DNA of 64,000 bases from Mytilus californianus (Eukaryota > Mollusca > Bivalvia > Mytilida > Mytilidae), in NCBI RefSeq assembly GCF_021869535.1, contig NW_026262690.1:86535995-86599994 (forward strand). Direction: 5' to 3'. The position numbers and the translations under genes are program-made. This document shows positions 12,723 through 23,817 of this stretch, in pieces (position 1 is the first letter of the stretch; each line of letters begins with the position of its first letter). The notes below the pieces were generated by a model, which had not been told where the DNA came from, made no database searches, and worked only from the letters and a program-made list of their open reading frames with translations.

Positions 12723-13845
12723 ATACGACCGCAAAAAATTTTGCGGTCGTATATTGGTATCACGTCGTCGTCGTCGTCGTCGTCGTCGTCGGCGACGTCG
12801 TCCGAAGACATTTGGTTTCCAAACAATTACTTTAGTAAATGTAAATAGAAATCTATGAAATTTAAACACAAGGTTTATAACCACAAAAGGAAGGTTGGGA
12901 TTGATTTTGGGGGTTATAGTTCTAACAGTTTAGGAATTAGGGGCCAAAAAGGGGCCCAAATAAGCATTTTTCTAGTTTCCAGACAATAACTCGTGGAACG
13001 GTGTATTGATCTCTCTGAAATTATACTACAAGTTTCCATACCACAAAGGGATGGTTAGGATTGGCTTTGGGGGGTTATGGCTTAAACCGTTTAGGAATTA
13101 GGGGCAAAAAAGGGGGAAAAACAAGGGTTTCCTGGTTAATGGACAATTAAAAAAAAGTACAATGTTATGTTTGGATTACATCCCTTAAACGGCTTTTAAA
13201 TTATGTATAAAGAAATGTTGTATTGTCTTGAGGTGATTAGCTGTCAATTTATTTTTAGAAGTTACTATTTAAAAATGCTTATTAAGGAATATTAATTTTA
13301 GCCATGATTATGTATGTCATTTTCTATTTTAAGACTTTTATGATGTATTTAAATGGGCAATAATGGTTGAAAACTCCATTGGAAATTTGAATTGAGATTA
13401 TGACCATATCTTGAGAGAAAGAATTTTTTGGGGGAAAAAGGGGGGGGGAGGTGAAAAAAAATGGGGGGGGGTAAAAAAGAAATTGTGAGAGGGGGACAAT
13501 TTATTCTCATTTCAGATTTCAGAAATTAAAAAGAAAATTTCTTCAAATATTTTTTTTTGCAAAAAAAGGGGGGGGTAAAAAAAAATTGTTTGGGGGGGAT
13601 CAATTCGCAACAGCAAAGTGTATTGCACAAAAGCAAAAAATGGAATATAAATTCAAATCATATAACCAATTCTCAGTTCTTTGACTACAGTTATTCTGTG
13701 TCAGAAACCTATTAAGTGTCAAATATTTAATTACAATCCAAATTCAGACCTGTATCAAGCGCAAATATTGTGACCATTTTTGCCCCAACTGTTCAGGGTT
13801 GCACCTCTGCGGTCGTATCCAGCTGCGCTCGGCGAAGCAATTTAT
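12723..13845 (+). repeat. Dispersed repeat with terminal palindrome, (GTC)n tract and G-rich centre
   Basis: Opens with a near-perfect palindrome (atacgaccgcaaaa...ttttgcggtcgtat, 12723-12752). A pure GTC/CGT trinucleotide tract follows at about 12763-12791, then two diverged internal repeats ('aggaattaggggccaaaaag' at 12931 and 'aggaattaggggcaaaaaag' at 13093). G-runs lie at 13428-13600. It closes with 'ctctgcggtcgtatccagc' near 13806, echoing the opening motif. No coding capacity seen. Confidence 0.6.
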
Positions 13846-14807
13846 TTTATATTTTGATGCTATATAATTTTTTTTTTTATATTATGTTAGTTCTTTTGTC
13901 TTTGGTATCTAGTGTACTTTTGTTTAAGAGTTTAATGCCTGTTTAGATTTTTATTGTAAACTATGTTCTTTGTGTCACTTTTGTTAGTCCGCTGATCGAC
14001 ATAAGAAAGGGGAGGGCTGAGATAAAAAAGAGTTTAACCCATCCATAAATGTACGTGCTTGTCATAGGCCAGGAACCGGGCCAGTGATTGTCTTTTATAA
14101 AATATCTGAATGTTTTTGTTTTGGAAATTAATGTTGATGCCGATTGAAATCTTTGATAGTCTCTGTTGAATTTCTTCACAACTTATTTAGATTCGAAAAA
14201 ATTTAGAGCGTGACACTGAATAGATACCCGAATACTATTGAAGAATGTATTTTTCCCTCAGAGAGTTCTTTTGGTCAATCATTGGTCCTTCGGTTGCTGT
14301 CTCAATAATATATCTACCACATCTCCATTTATTTACATACTGGGAAATGGACATACAAGCTTTGTTTTAACAAATAATACAATCTAGACGTATAAGAGTA
14401 TTTCTATATTAGTCGCAGCTTTATTTGAAGGTGGTACAGATGAAAAATGAAATAAAAAATAGAAATTAGCAGACCCTCATTTTGTCATTTAAATCTTTAT
14501 CTCAAATTACTAATTTGCCGATGAGGATTGAAGTGGAAAAAATTGATGAATTTATAAGTTATATTTTATTTAAATGATTTATATTCAGAAATACACAAAA
14601 CCATGAAAATGATGAAATAATTCAGGGAAGACAGTGTTGTCTTTCATTTGCGTGTTTTGCCTATTTTTGTAACAGTTCCCTATTCACAGCATTCTGACAG
14701 TTAAGAAAATGAGTTTAACGATTATCAAAATAAAATGTACCAAATCATTGTCCGAGTGCACAGTTATCTTAACTTTCCATCGTCATTTTTAACAAAACGT
14801 ATCGAAA

Positions 14808-16478
14808 CTAAATAACACTAAATAAAAAAGCACTCCCATATCTTGAGTTGCACACCAGTAAGATATTCTTTTCCTTGTTGTAGCATACACATCTTGGTTG
14901 GTTAAATCCGTCCGCTTCAGTACGTAATGTTTTGCTCAGTTTCCCGTCATCTTGTACCATCAGAAGGTTATTGGAATGTTTACCCACAACAAACAAATTC
15001 TGGTTTTTGTCAACGGCAATTCCACCAGGAGAGTTAAGTAATATATCCTCGAAATTCCATATTTCCTCTCCAGTTCCTGTACAACAGTTAACAGTGTGCT
15101 GTTTCATTTGTGTGAAGTAGATTCTTGATTGGCTTGTTGTGATATCATAAACATCAGTGCTACACTTGATTGTATTAATTTTGGTTCCATCCATATCTAA
15201 CACTACTATTCCTTCATTTTTCACTACAACATATATCTTTCCATCATTGTATGATATTCCACCACAATAGTTTTTGAATTTCACTGTTTTCACTATCTTT
15301 TTCCTTATATCTATAACCTCGATGTAGCATAAAGCGCGATAAGAAACAGCAATGTGATCGGTATCTATTACTGTCAGATCCCATGGCCGTGCAGAGACGG
15401 GTATATCACGGATGAAATTTCCGTCTTCATTATACTCCATTAGTACATTCTGTCCATTGTGGTCTGCAATCAATAAGTTACCATTTGCCAAAATTGTACA
15501 TCCTGCAATGTACATTTCATTTCCTGTTTGCTTAATCGTGAACTTTCTTCTCAATTGTAGCTTTGTATCATGAACAGATCTTCTAGGTTGTACTTGCATT
15601 TGGGCTTGATCAATATTTGCTTCCTTAAATGGACAGCTGATGGTACTTTCGTCCACTTTAATCCTAGCAAAGTGGTTGACATCTTTCAACAGTGAATTAA
15701 TACCCTGGTGTATTTCAATGTCTATGTTATAATTCTTAAAGGACAGGAAGGCTTCTTTGAGGGACTTAACACCATCGTGTACCCCTTTATTCACCTGATG
15801 TGTACTAAGGAACAGGTGTAAGTCGGAGGCAAAACGCTTTAGTTGAGTTGTTTGTTCCTGGAGAGGTTTAATTTTTTTTTCAATATTACTAAGTTGGTTC
15901 TGTAATTTCGAATATTGTGACCTATAAGAAGTTGATGTTGTTGTTAATTCATTTAACAATTTCCTTTCCAGATCATCTAAATGTTTATTAATATTTTCCC
16001 GTGTATCGAAGATCATTTTCTTTATTACTATTATTTGCGTTTCAATTCTTTCTGCAGCTGCCTCGCGATCCTTATCAAATCCTTGAATGTTTTGTAATGT
16101 GTTGTTAATAGTATGTTCCAAGTCGACAAGAGCAGTAGATGTCTTTGCATTTTTTGCAGCTTCTGCTAAAGGAATGATGGCATCGAAGCAACCTTTATGC
16201 TTTGCTGGAAAGCATGCCATACAAATAGCCATTTCATGTAATTTGCAATACATCTCAAGTTTGGACCCATGTTCTTCGCACTCAAAGCGAACATTGACAT
16301 TTTCAATTTTACGGTATTCGTCGATGGTAATCAAGTTGTGATATCTCGATATTTTCATAGATTTATGTGCCTTTTCACATATATTACAAAATCCTTCGTT
16401 GCAATCGGTGCACCATTTTTCTGCACTCTTCTCTAATCTTTCGTGACCACAGGGTCCACATGGAACAAATGAAGCCAT
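14808..16478 (-). CDS. TRIM-like protein: two B-box zinc fingers, coiled coil, C-terminal beta-propeller; no RING
   Basis: Intact 556-residue frame, coding part in one exon, ATG at 16476-16478 and TAG at 14808-14810. Residues ~5-50 form a B-box1-like finger (CGPCGH, CTDC, CNICEKAH). Residues ~66-98 form a B-box2 (CEEHG, YCKLH, CMAC, KHKGC). Residues ~120-240 are heptad-like and charged, suggesting a coiled coil for dimerisation. Residues ~310-556 contain repeated blade-like units (GCTILANGNLLIADHNGQNV; GGIAVDKNQNLFVVGKHSN), as in the NHL/six-bladed propellers of bivalve TRIM56/TRIM71-like proteins. With no N-terminal RING, ubiquitin-ligase activity cannot be assumed; it may act as an adaptor. 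A plausible splice acceptor (ttttttatgaccag) ends 14 bases upstream of the ATG (16491-16492), so a 5' untranslated exon probably lies further up. tttatt at 14565-14570 would read as AATAAA on this strand. Confidence 0.88.
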   Translation of the reverse strand: MASFVPCGPCGHERLEKSAEKWCTDCNEGFCNICEKAHKSMKISRYHNLITIDEYRKIENVNVRFECEEHGSKLEMYCKLHEMAICMACFPAKHKGCFDAIIPLAEAAKNAKTSTALVDLEHTINNTLQNIQGFDKDREAAAERIETQIIVIKKMIFDTRENINKHLDDLERKLLNELTTTSTSYRSQYSKLQNQLSNIEKKIKPLQEQTTQLKRFASDLHLFLSTHQVNKGVHDGVKSLKEAFLSFKNYNIDIEIHQGINSLLKDVNHFARIKVDESTISCPFKEANIDQAQMQVQPRRSVHDTKLQLRRKFTIKQTGNEMYIAGCTILANGNLLIADHNGQNVLMEYNEDGNFIRDIPVSARPWDLTVIDTDHIAVSYRALCYIEVIDIRKKIVKTVKFKNYCGGISYNDGKIYVVVKNEGIVVLDMDGTKINTIKCSTDVYDITTSQSRIYFTQMKQHTVNCCTGTGEEIWNFEDILLNSPGGIAVDKNQNLFVVGKHSNNLLMVQDDGKLSKTLRTEADGFNQPRCVCYNKEKNILLVCNSRYGSAFLFSVI

Positions 16479-16849
16479 ATCTTAATGCATCTGGTCATAA
16501 AAAAAGAATAAAACTATATTACAATGTATCATATTTTTTCATCTACTTCGTTTAAGTTTAAGTCACATAAATAGAGGATTTCGTTTAATTTCTTCTTTAT
16601 TGATTAGAGACAATGTATTCCTAAACCTGGATGTCTACTAGCTTCTATCCGAAGTCTATCCCAATTGTTATGATGCATTGCTATCTGCTATGTGATAATT
16701 AGCAAGGTTGTTCTAGAATTAACACTTGCATACGTCCGAAGTGTTTTTCTGTGTTTCCTTTCATCAAGAACGCTCGATGTGAAGAAATGACGACTGACAA
16801 CAATCTTATGATATTTAATGTGAAATGTTCAAGAGGATCAGTAAGGACT

Positions 16850-18315
16850 TGGAATTGGGGATCCAATTATTTCCCCCTTACTTTAATTTTCAATTTTACC
16901 ATAATTAAAGGGCAGATATTTTCATATCTTATATTTGACTGCCATATTTCAATTACTTTCTCAATCTAATAGCCTTAATGGATTGTTGGGGAATTCGTGA
17001 AGGGTCATTACCGACATTTAAAAAACCATACTTTTTTTTAGTATTAATAAGGTCATTTGATTCATTTCCTGGTTAAAATCGAAAATAAAATGTGGACCAT
17101 TTACTCAGACAATCATCTCACCCTATGCATTTCAGAATCACATAAAATTTAACAAAACTTGAAAGTTTAATGAAGACCCTTCTAATATATTATAAATTTA
17201 AGCATCTTTGCAAAATTGTCATCTCAGAAAAAAATCCAATTTAAAAGATGGTAGATTTATTAAGGGACTTCATTCGTGGGCACTGGACTGGTAACCTATA
17301 ACTGGGATCTTATTCCTATCAGACCACATGATCATCTCAAAAAGAACAAATTTTATTTTAGTGTTATATTTAACATTGCCATTAAAGCGGGAGGTTTGGC
17401 TAACCACAAAACCAGGTTCAACCCACCATTTTTTCTTGAAATGTCCTGTAGCAAGTCAGGAAAATAGCTATTGTTATCTTATAGTACGTTTCTGTGTGTG
17501 TTGCATTTTAGTGTTTCTGTTGTGTCGTTGTTCTCCTCTTAAAGTTGATGAGTTTCCCTCAGTTTTAGTTTGTAGCCCGGGTTTGTTTTTTCTCAATCGA
17601 TTTATGAATTTCGAACAGTGGTATACTACTGTTGCCTTTATTTTTGGTATTTGCTGACGGAAATCAATTATCTTCAATAAAATCAAAAAGTTTTGTGTAT
17701 AAGGCTTTAATTTGTGCATATTATAGCCAGAAACAAGAAGCTGTAGTTTTTATGAAATGAATGGAATAAAACTGCAGAATCTAACACTGTCTGTCATATT
17801 AAACAGCTTTGCGGCCAATATAATGTAGCATTATCTAAATATCTACTCAAACTAAAGAAAATCGTGTATTTCTTGAATATGATTTAATAATAGTCTCTAA
17901 CATGACACCAATATGATAGATAAAACAAATCTTCATGTGTCTCGAATATTATGTCAATGTCTATTAAATAAATCTCAATTTGAAATTTTTTGTTGCATAA
18001 TTCCTTCAGGTCTACCTTACCTTTCACAAATACAGGCACCCAATTCATTTGCAATTATTTTCCCATTACTTTAATTTTAATGCAATTTTGTTCTAATGGA
18101 AGGACAGATTTTTTTAATCCCTATATTTAACTACCAAATTTCAATTACTTTCTCATATTAGTATCCCTTTATGGTTTCCCCTTTGAATTTATTAGAAATT
18201 TAAGCATCTTTACATAATTTTTTTCTCGGTACAATATCCCATTTAAAAGATGGTAAATTTATTAAGAGACTTCATTCGTTGGTACTGGACTGGTATTCTG
18301 TAACTGGGATCTAAA
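16850..18315 (+). repeat. Diverged ~1-kb tandem duplication
   Basis: Two related segments in the same orientation. 'tttcaattactttctc' at 16947 recurs at 18139, and 'cagatattttcatatct' has a diverged partner near 18105. 'aaaagatggtagatttatta' near 17244 recurs near 18245 with one change, and 'cactggactggtaacctata' at 17281 has a partner at 18283. The first copy is interrupted after 17390 by a family E repeat, so the two copies no longer have equal length. Confidence 0.6.
17395..17655 (+). repeat. Dispersed repeat family E
   Basis: Modules 'aaaaccaggttcaaccca', 'tgtagcaagtcaggaaaata' and 'cagtggtatactactgttgc'. The first two recur at 35965-36165 and, split, at 57118-57175 and 57765-57905. Confidence 0.6.
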
Positions 18316-18519
18316 TCCACTTGGTTGATCTTGTTTTTGTAAATGTCAGTTTCAAAGAATTTGACTTGAGCCACACAACAACTTCACCTTGTGGAGCAGA
18401 AAATGCGTAGCCTTCCGGGTAACCGGCGGTCCAAATTGCATATAAACGGTCAAATATTTCTGTTCTTCAGTTTTTCAAAATTTAATATTTGCATAAGAAT
18501 GACTAGTCATTCATTCATA

Positions 18520-19676
18520 TAATTTAAATTTACCTGTGTACGTTATTTTATTTAACTCCACTTTGTCCCAGGTTATAGTTGTCTTTTTGACATTGTTTTA
18601 CACCTCCTTTTCTTATTAATATTGTATTTATATTGTGTCATAGATCAAATTTATTCGTTCAGTGTATGTTTAAAAAGAAGAAGTGGTATGATTGCCAATG
18701 AGACAACTCTCCACAATAGACCAAATGACACAGAAATTAACAGCTATAGGTCACCGTACGGCCTTGACACAATGAGCAAAGCCCATACCGCATAGTCAGC
18801 TATAAAAGGCCCCGAAATGACAAATGTAAAACAATTCAAACAAGAAAAACTAACGGCCTAATTTATGTACAAAATAATGAACGAAAAACAAATATGAAAC
18901 ACAGCAACAAACGACAACCACTGAATTTCAGGTTCCTAAACTTGGGACAGGCACATACAGAATGTGGCGGGGTTAAACTAGTTTGAAGGCGCCAACCCTC
19001 CTCCTAACATAGGACAGTGGTGTAACAGTACAACATAAGAACAAACTATAAAAATCAGTTGAAAAAGGCTTAACTCATCAGATGGATACAAATAGAAATA
19101 CATCCAACAAAAACACAAAGTGAACGTGGACAGGTACTTGTACATCCCAACAACAAAAAGACACTTAGCACAGATCTGAGAGTACTCGCAATTACTGACA
19201 GTTAGTTCAAAGCCAATAACAACTAATAAAAAAAATCATGCATCTAAGACTAAATATTTGTTTTTGTAAATATGTCTTTTTGATCGAGTTAAGCCATTTC
19301 AATTGATATTTTATAGTGTGTCTTTCTATGTTGCAATGTTACACTACTGTTTCAGGTTAGGGTGAAGGTTGGCGCCTGTTAAAACGTTTAAACCCGCTGC
19401 ATTTGTTTGCAACTGTTCTCAGTCAGGAACCTGTTGTTCAGTGGTTGTCGTTTGTTGATGTGGTTCATAATTGTTTCTCGTTTCTCGTTTTTTATATAGA
19501 TTAGACCGTTGATTTTCCTGTTTGAATTGTTTTACACTGGTCATTTTGGGGCCTTTTATAGCTTGCTGTTCGGTGTGAGCCAAGGCTCCGTGTTGAAGGC
19601 AGTACTTTGACCTATAATTGTTTACTTTCTACACATTGTGACTTGGATAGAGAGCTGTCTCATTGGCACTCATATC
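18520..19676 (+). mobile_element. 5'-truncated copy of the PLE 3' region, with nested family A insertion
   Basis: 18520-18671 plus 19257-19676 align in order with 48695-48713 and 49610-50120 in the PLE at the right of the window. Examples are 'aatttacctgtgtacgttat' at 18529, 'ttggcgcctgttaaaacgtt' at 19370 and 'gtgacttggat' at 19639. An opposite-strand, extended family A copy occupies 18672-19256. That copy reads on the minus strand into 'gcgagtactctcag', matching the PLE at 48451-48465. The + copy is itself cut at its 3' end by the foldback-like element at 19677. Confidence 0.7.
18672..19256 (-). repeat. Extended family A copy nested in the PLE 3' copy
   Basis: On the minus strand it starts around 'tagatgcatgattttt', passes 'cgagtactctcag', 'ggttggcgcc' and 'accccgccacattctgta', and ends with the shared family A tail (gtctcattggcaatcatacc). 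It is longer than most copies and bridges the short dispersed repeat to the Penelope-like element 3' region. Confidence 0.7.
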
Positions 19677-20279
19677 TATGGAACGCCACAGCTGTCTTAT
19701 GTGGTACTCTGATATTACGTTATGTTGTTTTATTATTACTTGATGATATTTTGTCTTTACATAATATGGTTTTGACATTACGTAATGATGTTATGATATA
19801 ACTCAATATGGAATAATCATTACTTAATGATGTTTCGATATTACATGATATGGTTTCGTATTGACTTGATATAGTTTTGTCATTACTTAATATGGTTTTG
19901 TCATTTCTCGATGTGGTTTCACAATTATCCAATGTGGTTGTGTCATTAGGCAATGTGGTTTTAACATTACTTGATGTGTATGTGGCTTAACTTAATTTAG
20001 TTGTTTCATTACATGATGTGGTTTTGTTATTTCGTAATGATGATTTGCCAATTCTTTATATGGCTTTAACATTACATAACGATGTTTCAAAATTTGACGA
20101 TTTCACACTACATGATGTGTTCGTTCCAGTAATTGATGTGGTTCTGTCATTCTTTGATGTGGTTATCACATTACTTGATGAGGTAAAACCACGTGACCAT
20201 TTGGGAAAAAAATAGTTCTATTATTAGAACCAATTTCCACGGATGAGTGTGGCCATCCATTGAGTTAGAGTTAAAATAA

Positions 20280-20525
20280 AAGTTAGGGATACCATTCGAG
20301 TTAAACCTCGGGTTAGTCTTCGATTTCGAGTTAGAATTCAAGGCATTATTAGAATTAAAGTTCGAGTTAGCATTGAGTTTCGTGTTGAACTTCGAGTTTG
20401 AGTCACATTTGAAGGCAGAGTTCGAGTTACAATTCAACTTTGAATTTGAGTCACCTTTTGAAGTAGAGTTCGAGCTAGACTTCGAATTTGAGTCTCATTT
20501 AGATTAAGATTTCGAGTAGAAATTT
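20280..20525 (-). repeat. Degenerate short tandem repeat (gttcgagttag-type)
   Basis: Many imperfect copies of an 8-12-base motif around 'ttcgagttagaattc' follow the left arm of the foldback-like element. On the minus strand this translates into an Asn/Ser-rich low-complexity frame, which I regard as repeat-derived, not a gene. Confidence 0.6.
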
Positions 20526-20619
20526 ACTCGGGCTTCCGAAAAGATGGCTTAGGGGTATGCGCACAAAAGATAAACAATGTTACAGTATACAAAACACCAT
20601 AGAAATCTAAATAAAGTTA

Positions 20620-21307
20620 GAAGATGTGGTATGGTTGTCAATGAGACAACTATCCATCAGAGTTTAAATGCAGTATATGTAAGCAAGTATAGGCAACCAT
20701 ACGGCCTTCAATACACCGTATAGTCGGCTATAAAAGGCCACCATGTGAAAATATGAATCAATTCAAACGAGAAAAGTAACTGCCTAATTTATAACAAAGC
20801 AATTTACGAAAAACAAATATGAAAAACATGAACCAACGACTACAATTAAACTGCACTCTCCTGACTTAGGACAGGCACATAAAGAATGTGGCGGAGTTAA
20901 ACAAGTCTGTGAGCGCTCAGCCCTAATTCTAACCTGGGACAATAGTGTAACAGCACAACATAAGAAAAAACTGTAAAAATCATTTGCAATTGGCTTAACT
21001 CGATAGATCGGTATGACTGGGCAATATAAATCCATCAAAATGCGGGGGTGATCTCGGGTGCTCCGGAAGAGTAAGCAGATCCTGCACAATGTTTGGCACC
21101 CGTCGTGTTATTCGTGAAAGTACAAACCGATTGATTTGGTCTGATTCGGTAGGTCACATTCGAGAAAAAGAGGACGGGATTGTGATTACTACAATAGGAA
21201 CATATCCGTCGTCACCTGTGAAACAGATATTCCCAAAAAAAAATTTTTTCAATCATTTGGTATGTGGTGGAGAGTTGTCTCATTGGCAATCATACCACAT
21301 CTTCTTA
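20620..21307. repeat. Nested family A and family D fragments in the foldback-like spacer
   Basis: 20620-20950 is a family A copy on the minus strand (gatgtggtatggttgtcaat ... gaatgtggcggagttaaaca). 21035-21235 is a family D piece on the minus strand (gcaccc..., gtgctccggaagagtaagc, aacatatccgtcgtcacctg). 21262-21307 is a short family A 3' tail on the plus strand (ttggcaatcataccacatct). These insertions probably post-date the element that contains them. Confidence 0.6.
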
Positions 21308-23574
21308 TTTTTATATAAGTTTTTTGCAGGAAATATTACCGAATGAAACAGTTTTGTCATGATAAATTTGTAAACCTCCATGAATTATTATAAACAAATT
21401 GTATAGGAGTTAATCTTCAAGATCACGATAAAGCATCTACAGAAAAACAAACTTTTTACAAGTAAATGGATTTGTTACAGTCAACATTACACTTTTAAAG
21501 TGACAGCAGCAATCTCAAGCGAGACAGAGGGTTTCGTGGAATCCTTCACGAATTAATTATAATACTGCTTCCATTTGAGAACTAAGGAGAAAAAAAAACG
21601 GCCGGACCAAGTGGTGTGAGGATATTCCCCTTATGTCCGAAATATTGTTATTTTTTTATAATACTTTTTTTCTTATTTTTTCATACCAAATAACTCAAAA
21701 CAACAAATCGAACTTTAATTTGAACTTTAACTCAATGGATAGCGACACTCATCCGAAGCACATTAAACATATGGAAATCGGTTTAAAAATAGAACTAGTT
21801 TTTCCCAAATGGTCACGTGGTTTTACCTCATCAAGTAATGTGATAACCACATCAAAGAATGACAGAACCACATCAATTACTGGGACGAACACATCATGTA
21901 GTGTGAAATCGTCAAATTTTGAAACTTTATTCTGTAATGTTAAAGCCATATAAAGAATTGGCAAATCATCATTACGAAATAACAAAACCACATCATGTAA
22001 TGAAACAACTACATTACGTTAAGCCACATACGCATCAAGTAATGTTAAAACCACATTGCCTAATGACACAACCACATTGAATAATTGTGAAACCACATCG
22101 AGTAATGACAAAATCATATTAAGTAATGACAAAACTATATCAAGTCAATACGAAACCAAATCATGTAATATCGAAACATCATTAAGTAATGACTATTCCA
22201 TATTGAGTTATATCATAACATCATTACGTAATGTCAAAACCATATTATGTAAAGACAAAATATCATCAAGTAATAACAAAACAACATAACGTAATATCAG
22301 AGTAACACATAAGACAGCTGTGGCGTTCCATACATATCACATCTTCTTATTTCTATGTATCATGTTTTATATGATATTATTTTGATCAAAAAACGTATTT
22401 TTATAGAAAAAAATAATAAAGTAAAAAACACATGCCTTTCTTTTCCGGCTAAGTAATACAAATTCAAGATAGGTGTATTTTCATTCCAAATATATTTCTA
22501 TACGTCAAAATACCTTTTAAAGAGAGAGTGAATATGTGTAATAATGTTTTGCCAATGTATTTAGATCTGCTATTGTGAGATATCTTATTTCTCATGCTCA
22601 GTTTATTTTATGTATGTTTGTTTCTTTCCTCAAATATTTTACTGGAGATAATTAAACATGTCAAACCCGACGACACAAATTCAACCGAAATAAGAAAGTA
22701 GAAAACGAAAGTTAGGGCAATGCTAATATTGTAAAACTAGAAAATATAAGATTAAACAAGGGTTAACATATAATACTGCCTGAACAATGAAAAAGAAAAT
22801 CTATGAAACTCATTCTTACCTGCGGACGATCAAAGAGGAATTCATTCGTTTTTTGAGTCTCATTCGTTTGTGTCAGTTGAGTAACCAAGACAAACAATGT
22901 CACGTGGTATTATAAATACAGTATTTCAAGCGCGTATATTTAAAAAATCAAATCAGCATTCTGTGCCGACATCATAATTTGACTCACAATACGGAAGCGA
23001 AATATAAAAGTTGGTTGAAAAACATGTAAATTAAGAGATACATAAGATAGAACTAACAATTCATGATCAATTCTAATAAATTATCTTCCAACGATTGGGT
23101 ACTGGAGAAACACTGCGTTTGCCGACGTCAGCGAATAACAGAAAACATTGATTAATTTATTTTCTCTGATGTCTCAGAGGATAATGTGGAGTGATTAGGC
23201 GACCAAGTATGCATTAGTTCCATTCACGTTGATCTGCATGACAAAGCCTTGGACGATGGAGGTGGCATATTTAGATGTAAGGCTACGCAATAGATAAATA
23301 AAAAATGAAAAAAATAAGTAAATCGTAAAATTTAGTCGGCTTACAACTGTTCATAATACATGTATGCTGATTATGTTTACTTAAGATCTTGGCCCGAGCT
23401 GATAGACAAGTTGTCTTTGTGCTAATTAATTTTATGTTTTCAAGGTTAACAATAGCAATCAAAATACTGGAAATTGATCTGTCAAATTAATTACCACGAC
23501 AATCGTTTTAGAATTGAACAAAATGTATTTAATGTTTTCAATACATATCAAATCTATTAGAATTGAAAAAAGGT

Positions 23575-23660
23575 CCGATTAACCGGTTAGCGTTTTTGGT
23601 ATTCGATATTTGGTCCTTCCTACGGTTAACCGGTTAACCGATTAACCGTTGACAACACTA
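23575..23660 (-). mobile_element. hAT-type terminus with repeated ggttaaccg motifs (single end)
   Basis: On the minus strand it reads TAGTGTTGTCAACGGTTAAT, then repeated cggttaaccggttaacc motifs. The (C/T)AGTG-TGTCAACGG start fits hAT terminal inverted repeats. No partner end was found nearby, so only one end is claimed. Confidence 0.45.
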
Positions 23661-23817
23661 ATTAATATGTATATAAAAATCATGTACGTACAAAAGCCAA
23701 TATTCTTTCCATACGCCAATTTCTAGAGTGTAGCCAATACTACTTAGCTCATATATCATGATTTCCTTAATAGAGGGTTGCTACTCATAAGGAAGCTACT
23801 AAACCAATAGTTCCAAG

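Larger units (their letters stand above)
1851..14807. other. Intergenic, repeat-dense, no gene recognised
   Basis: Nearly 13 kb between the IFI44-like 3' end and the TRIM-like gene. Open frames here are short and overlap recognisable repeats. Supported contents are listed separately (families A-D, hairpins, long-inverted-repeat elements, trinucleotide tract). Stretches 2990-3240, 3290-4370, 5240-5860, 7620-8560 and 11410-12400 show no coding signal; 11870-12150 contains only a T-run followed by a 14-base G-run near 12111-12124. Confidence 0.6.
19677..22332. mobile_element. Foldback-like element: ~0.6-kb inverted arms of ~21-bp subrepeats, 6-bp target duplication
   Basis: Termini TATGGAACGCCACAGCTGTC and GACAGCTGTGGCGTTCCATA are exact inverted repeats. 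They are flanked on both sides by CATATC (19671-19676, 22333-22338). The arms, about 19677-20275 and 21700-22332, are near-identical in inverted orientation. Most of each arm consists of degenerate tandem units of about 21 bp of the type atgtggttttgtcattacttg. The spacer (20275-21700) holds a gttcgagttag-type tract, family A and D fragments and no transposase frame. The insertion site lies in a PLE 3' copy whose uninterrupted paralogue is at 50100-50140 (cattcataccacatcttctt). Long inverted arms made of short direct repeats are the hallmark of foldback elements. The superfamily is not determined. Confidence 0.8.

Noticed and set aside
12750-12884. Arg-rich open frame across the trinucleotide tract (minus strand)
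   Set aside because: The run of Arg codons is just the (GTC)n microsatellite read in one frame within a dispersed repeat.
20171-20437. Asn/Ser-rich 88-residue frame on the minus strand
   Set aside because: Product of the gttcgagttag-type tandem repeat.
19720-22289. Mirror-image open frames (77 and 65-106 residues) repeated on opposite strands at 19720-20215 and 21633-22289
   Set aside because: They are translations of the ~21-bp subrepeats in the inverted arms of the foldback-like element; low-complexity Asn/Thr/Ser or hydrophobic composition and no start or promoter context.
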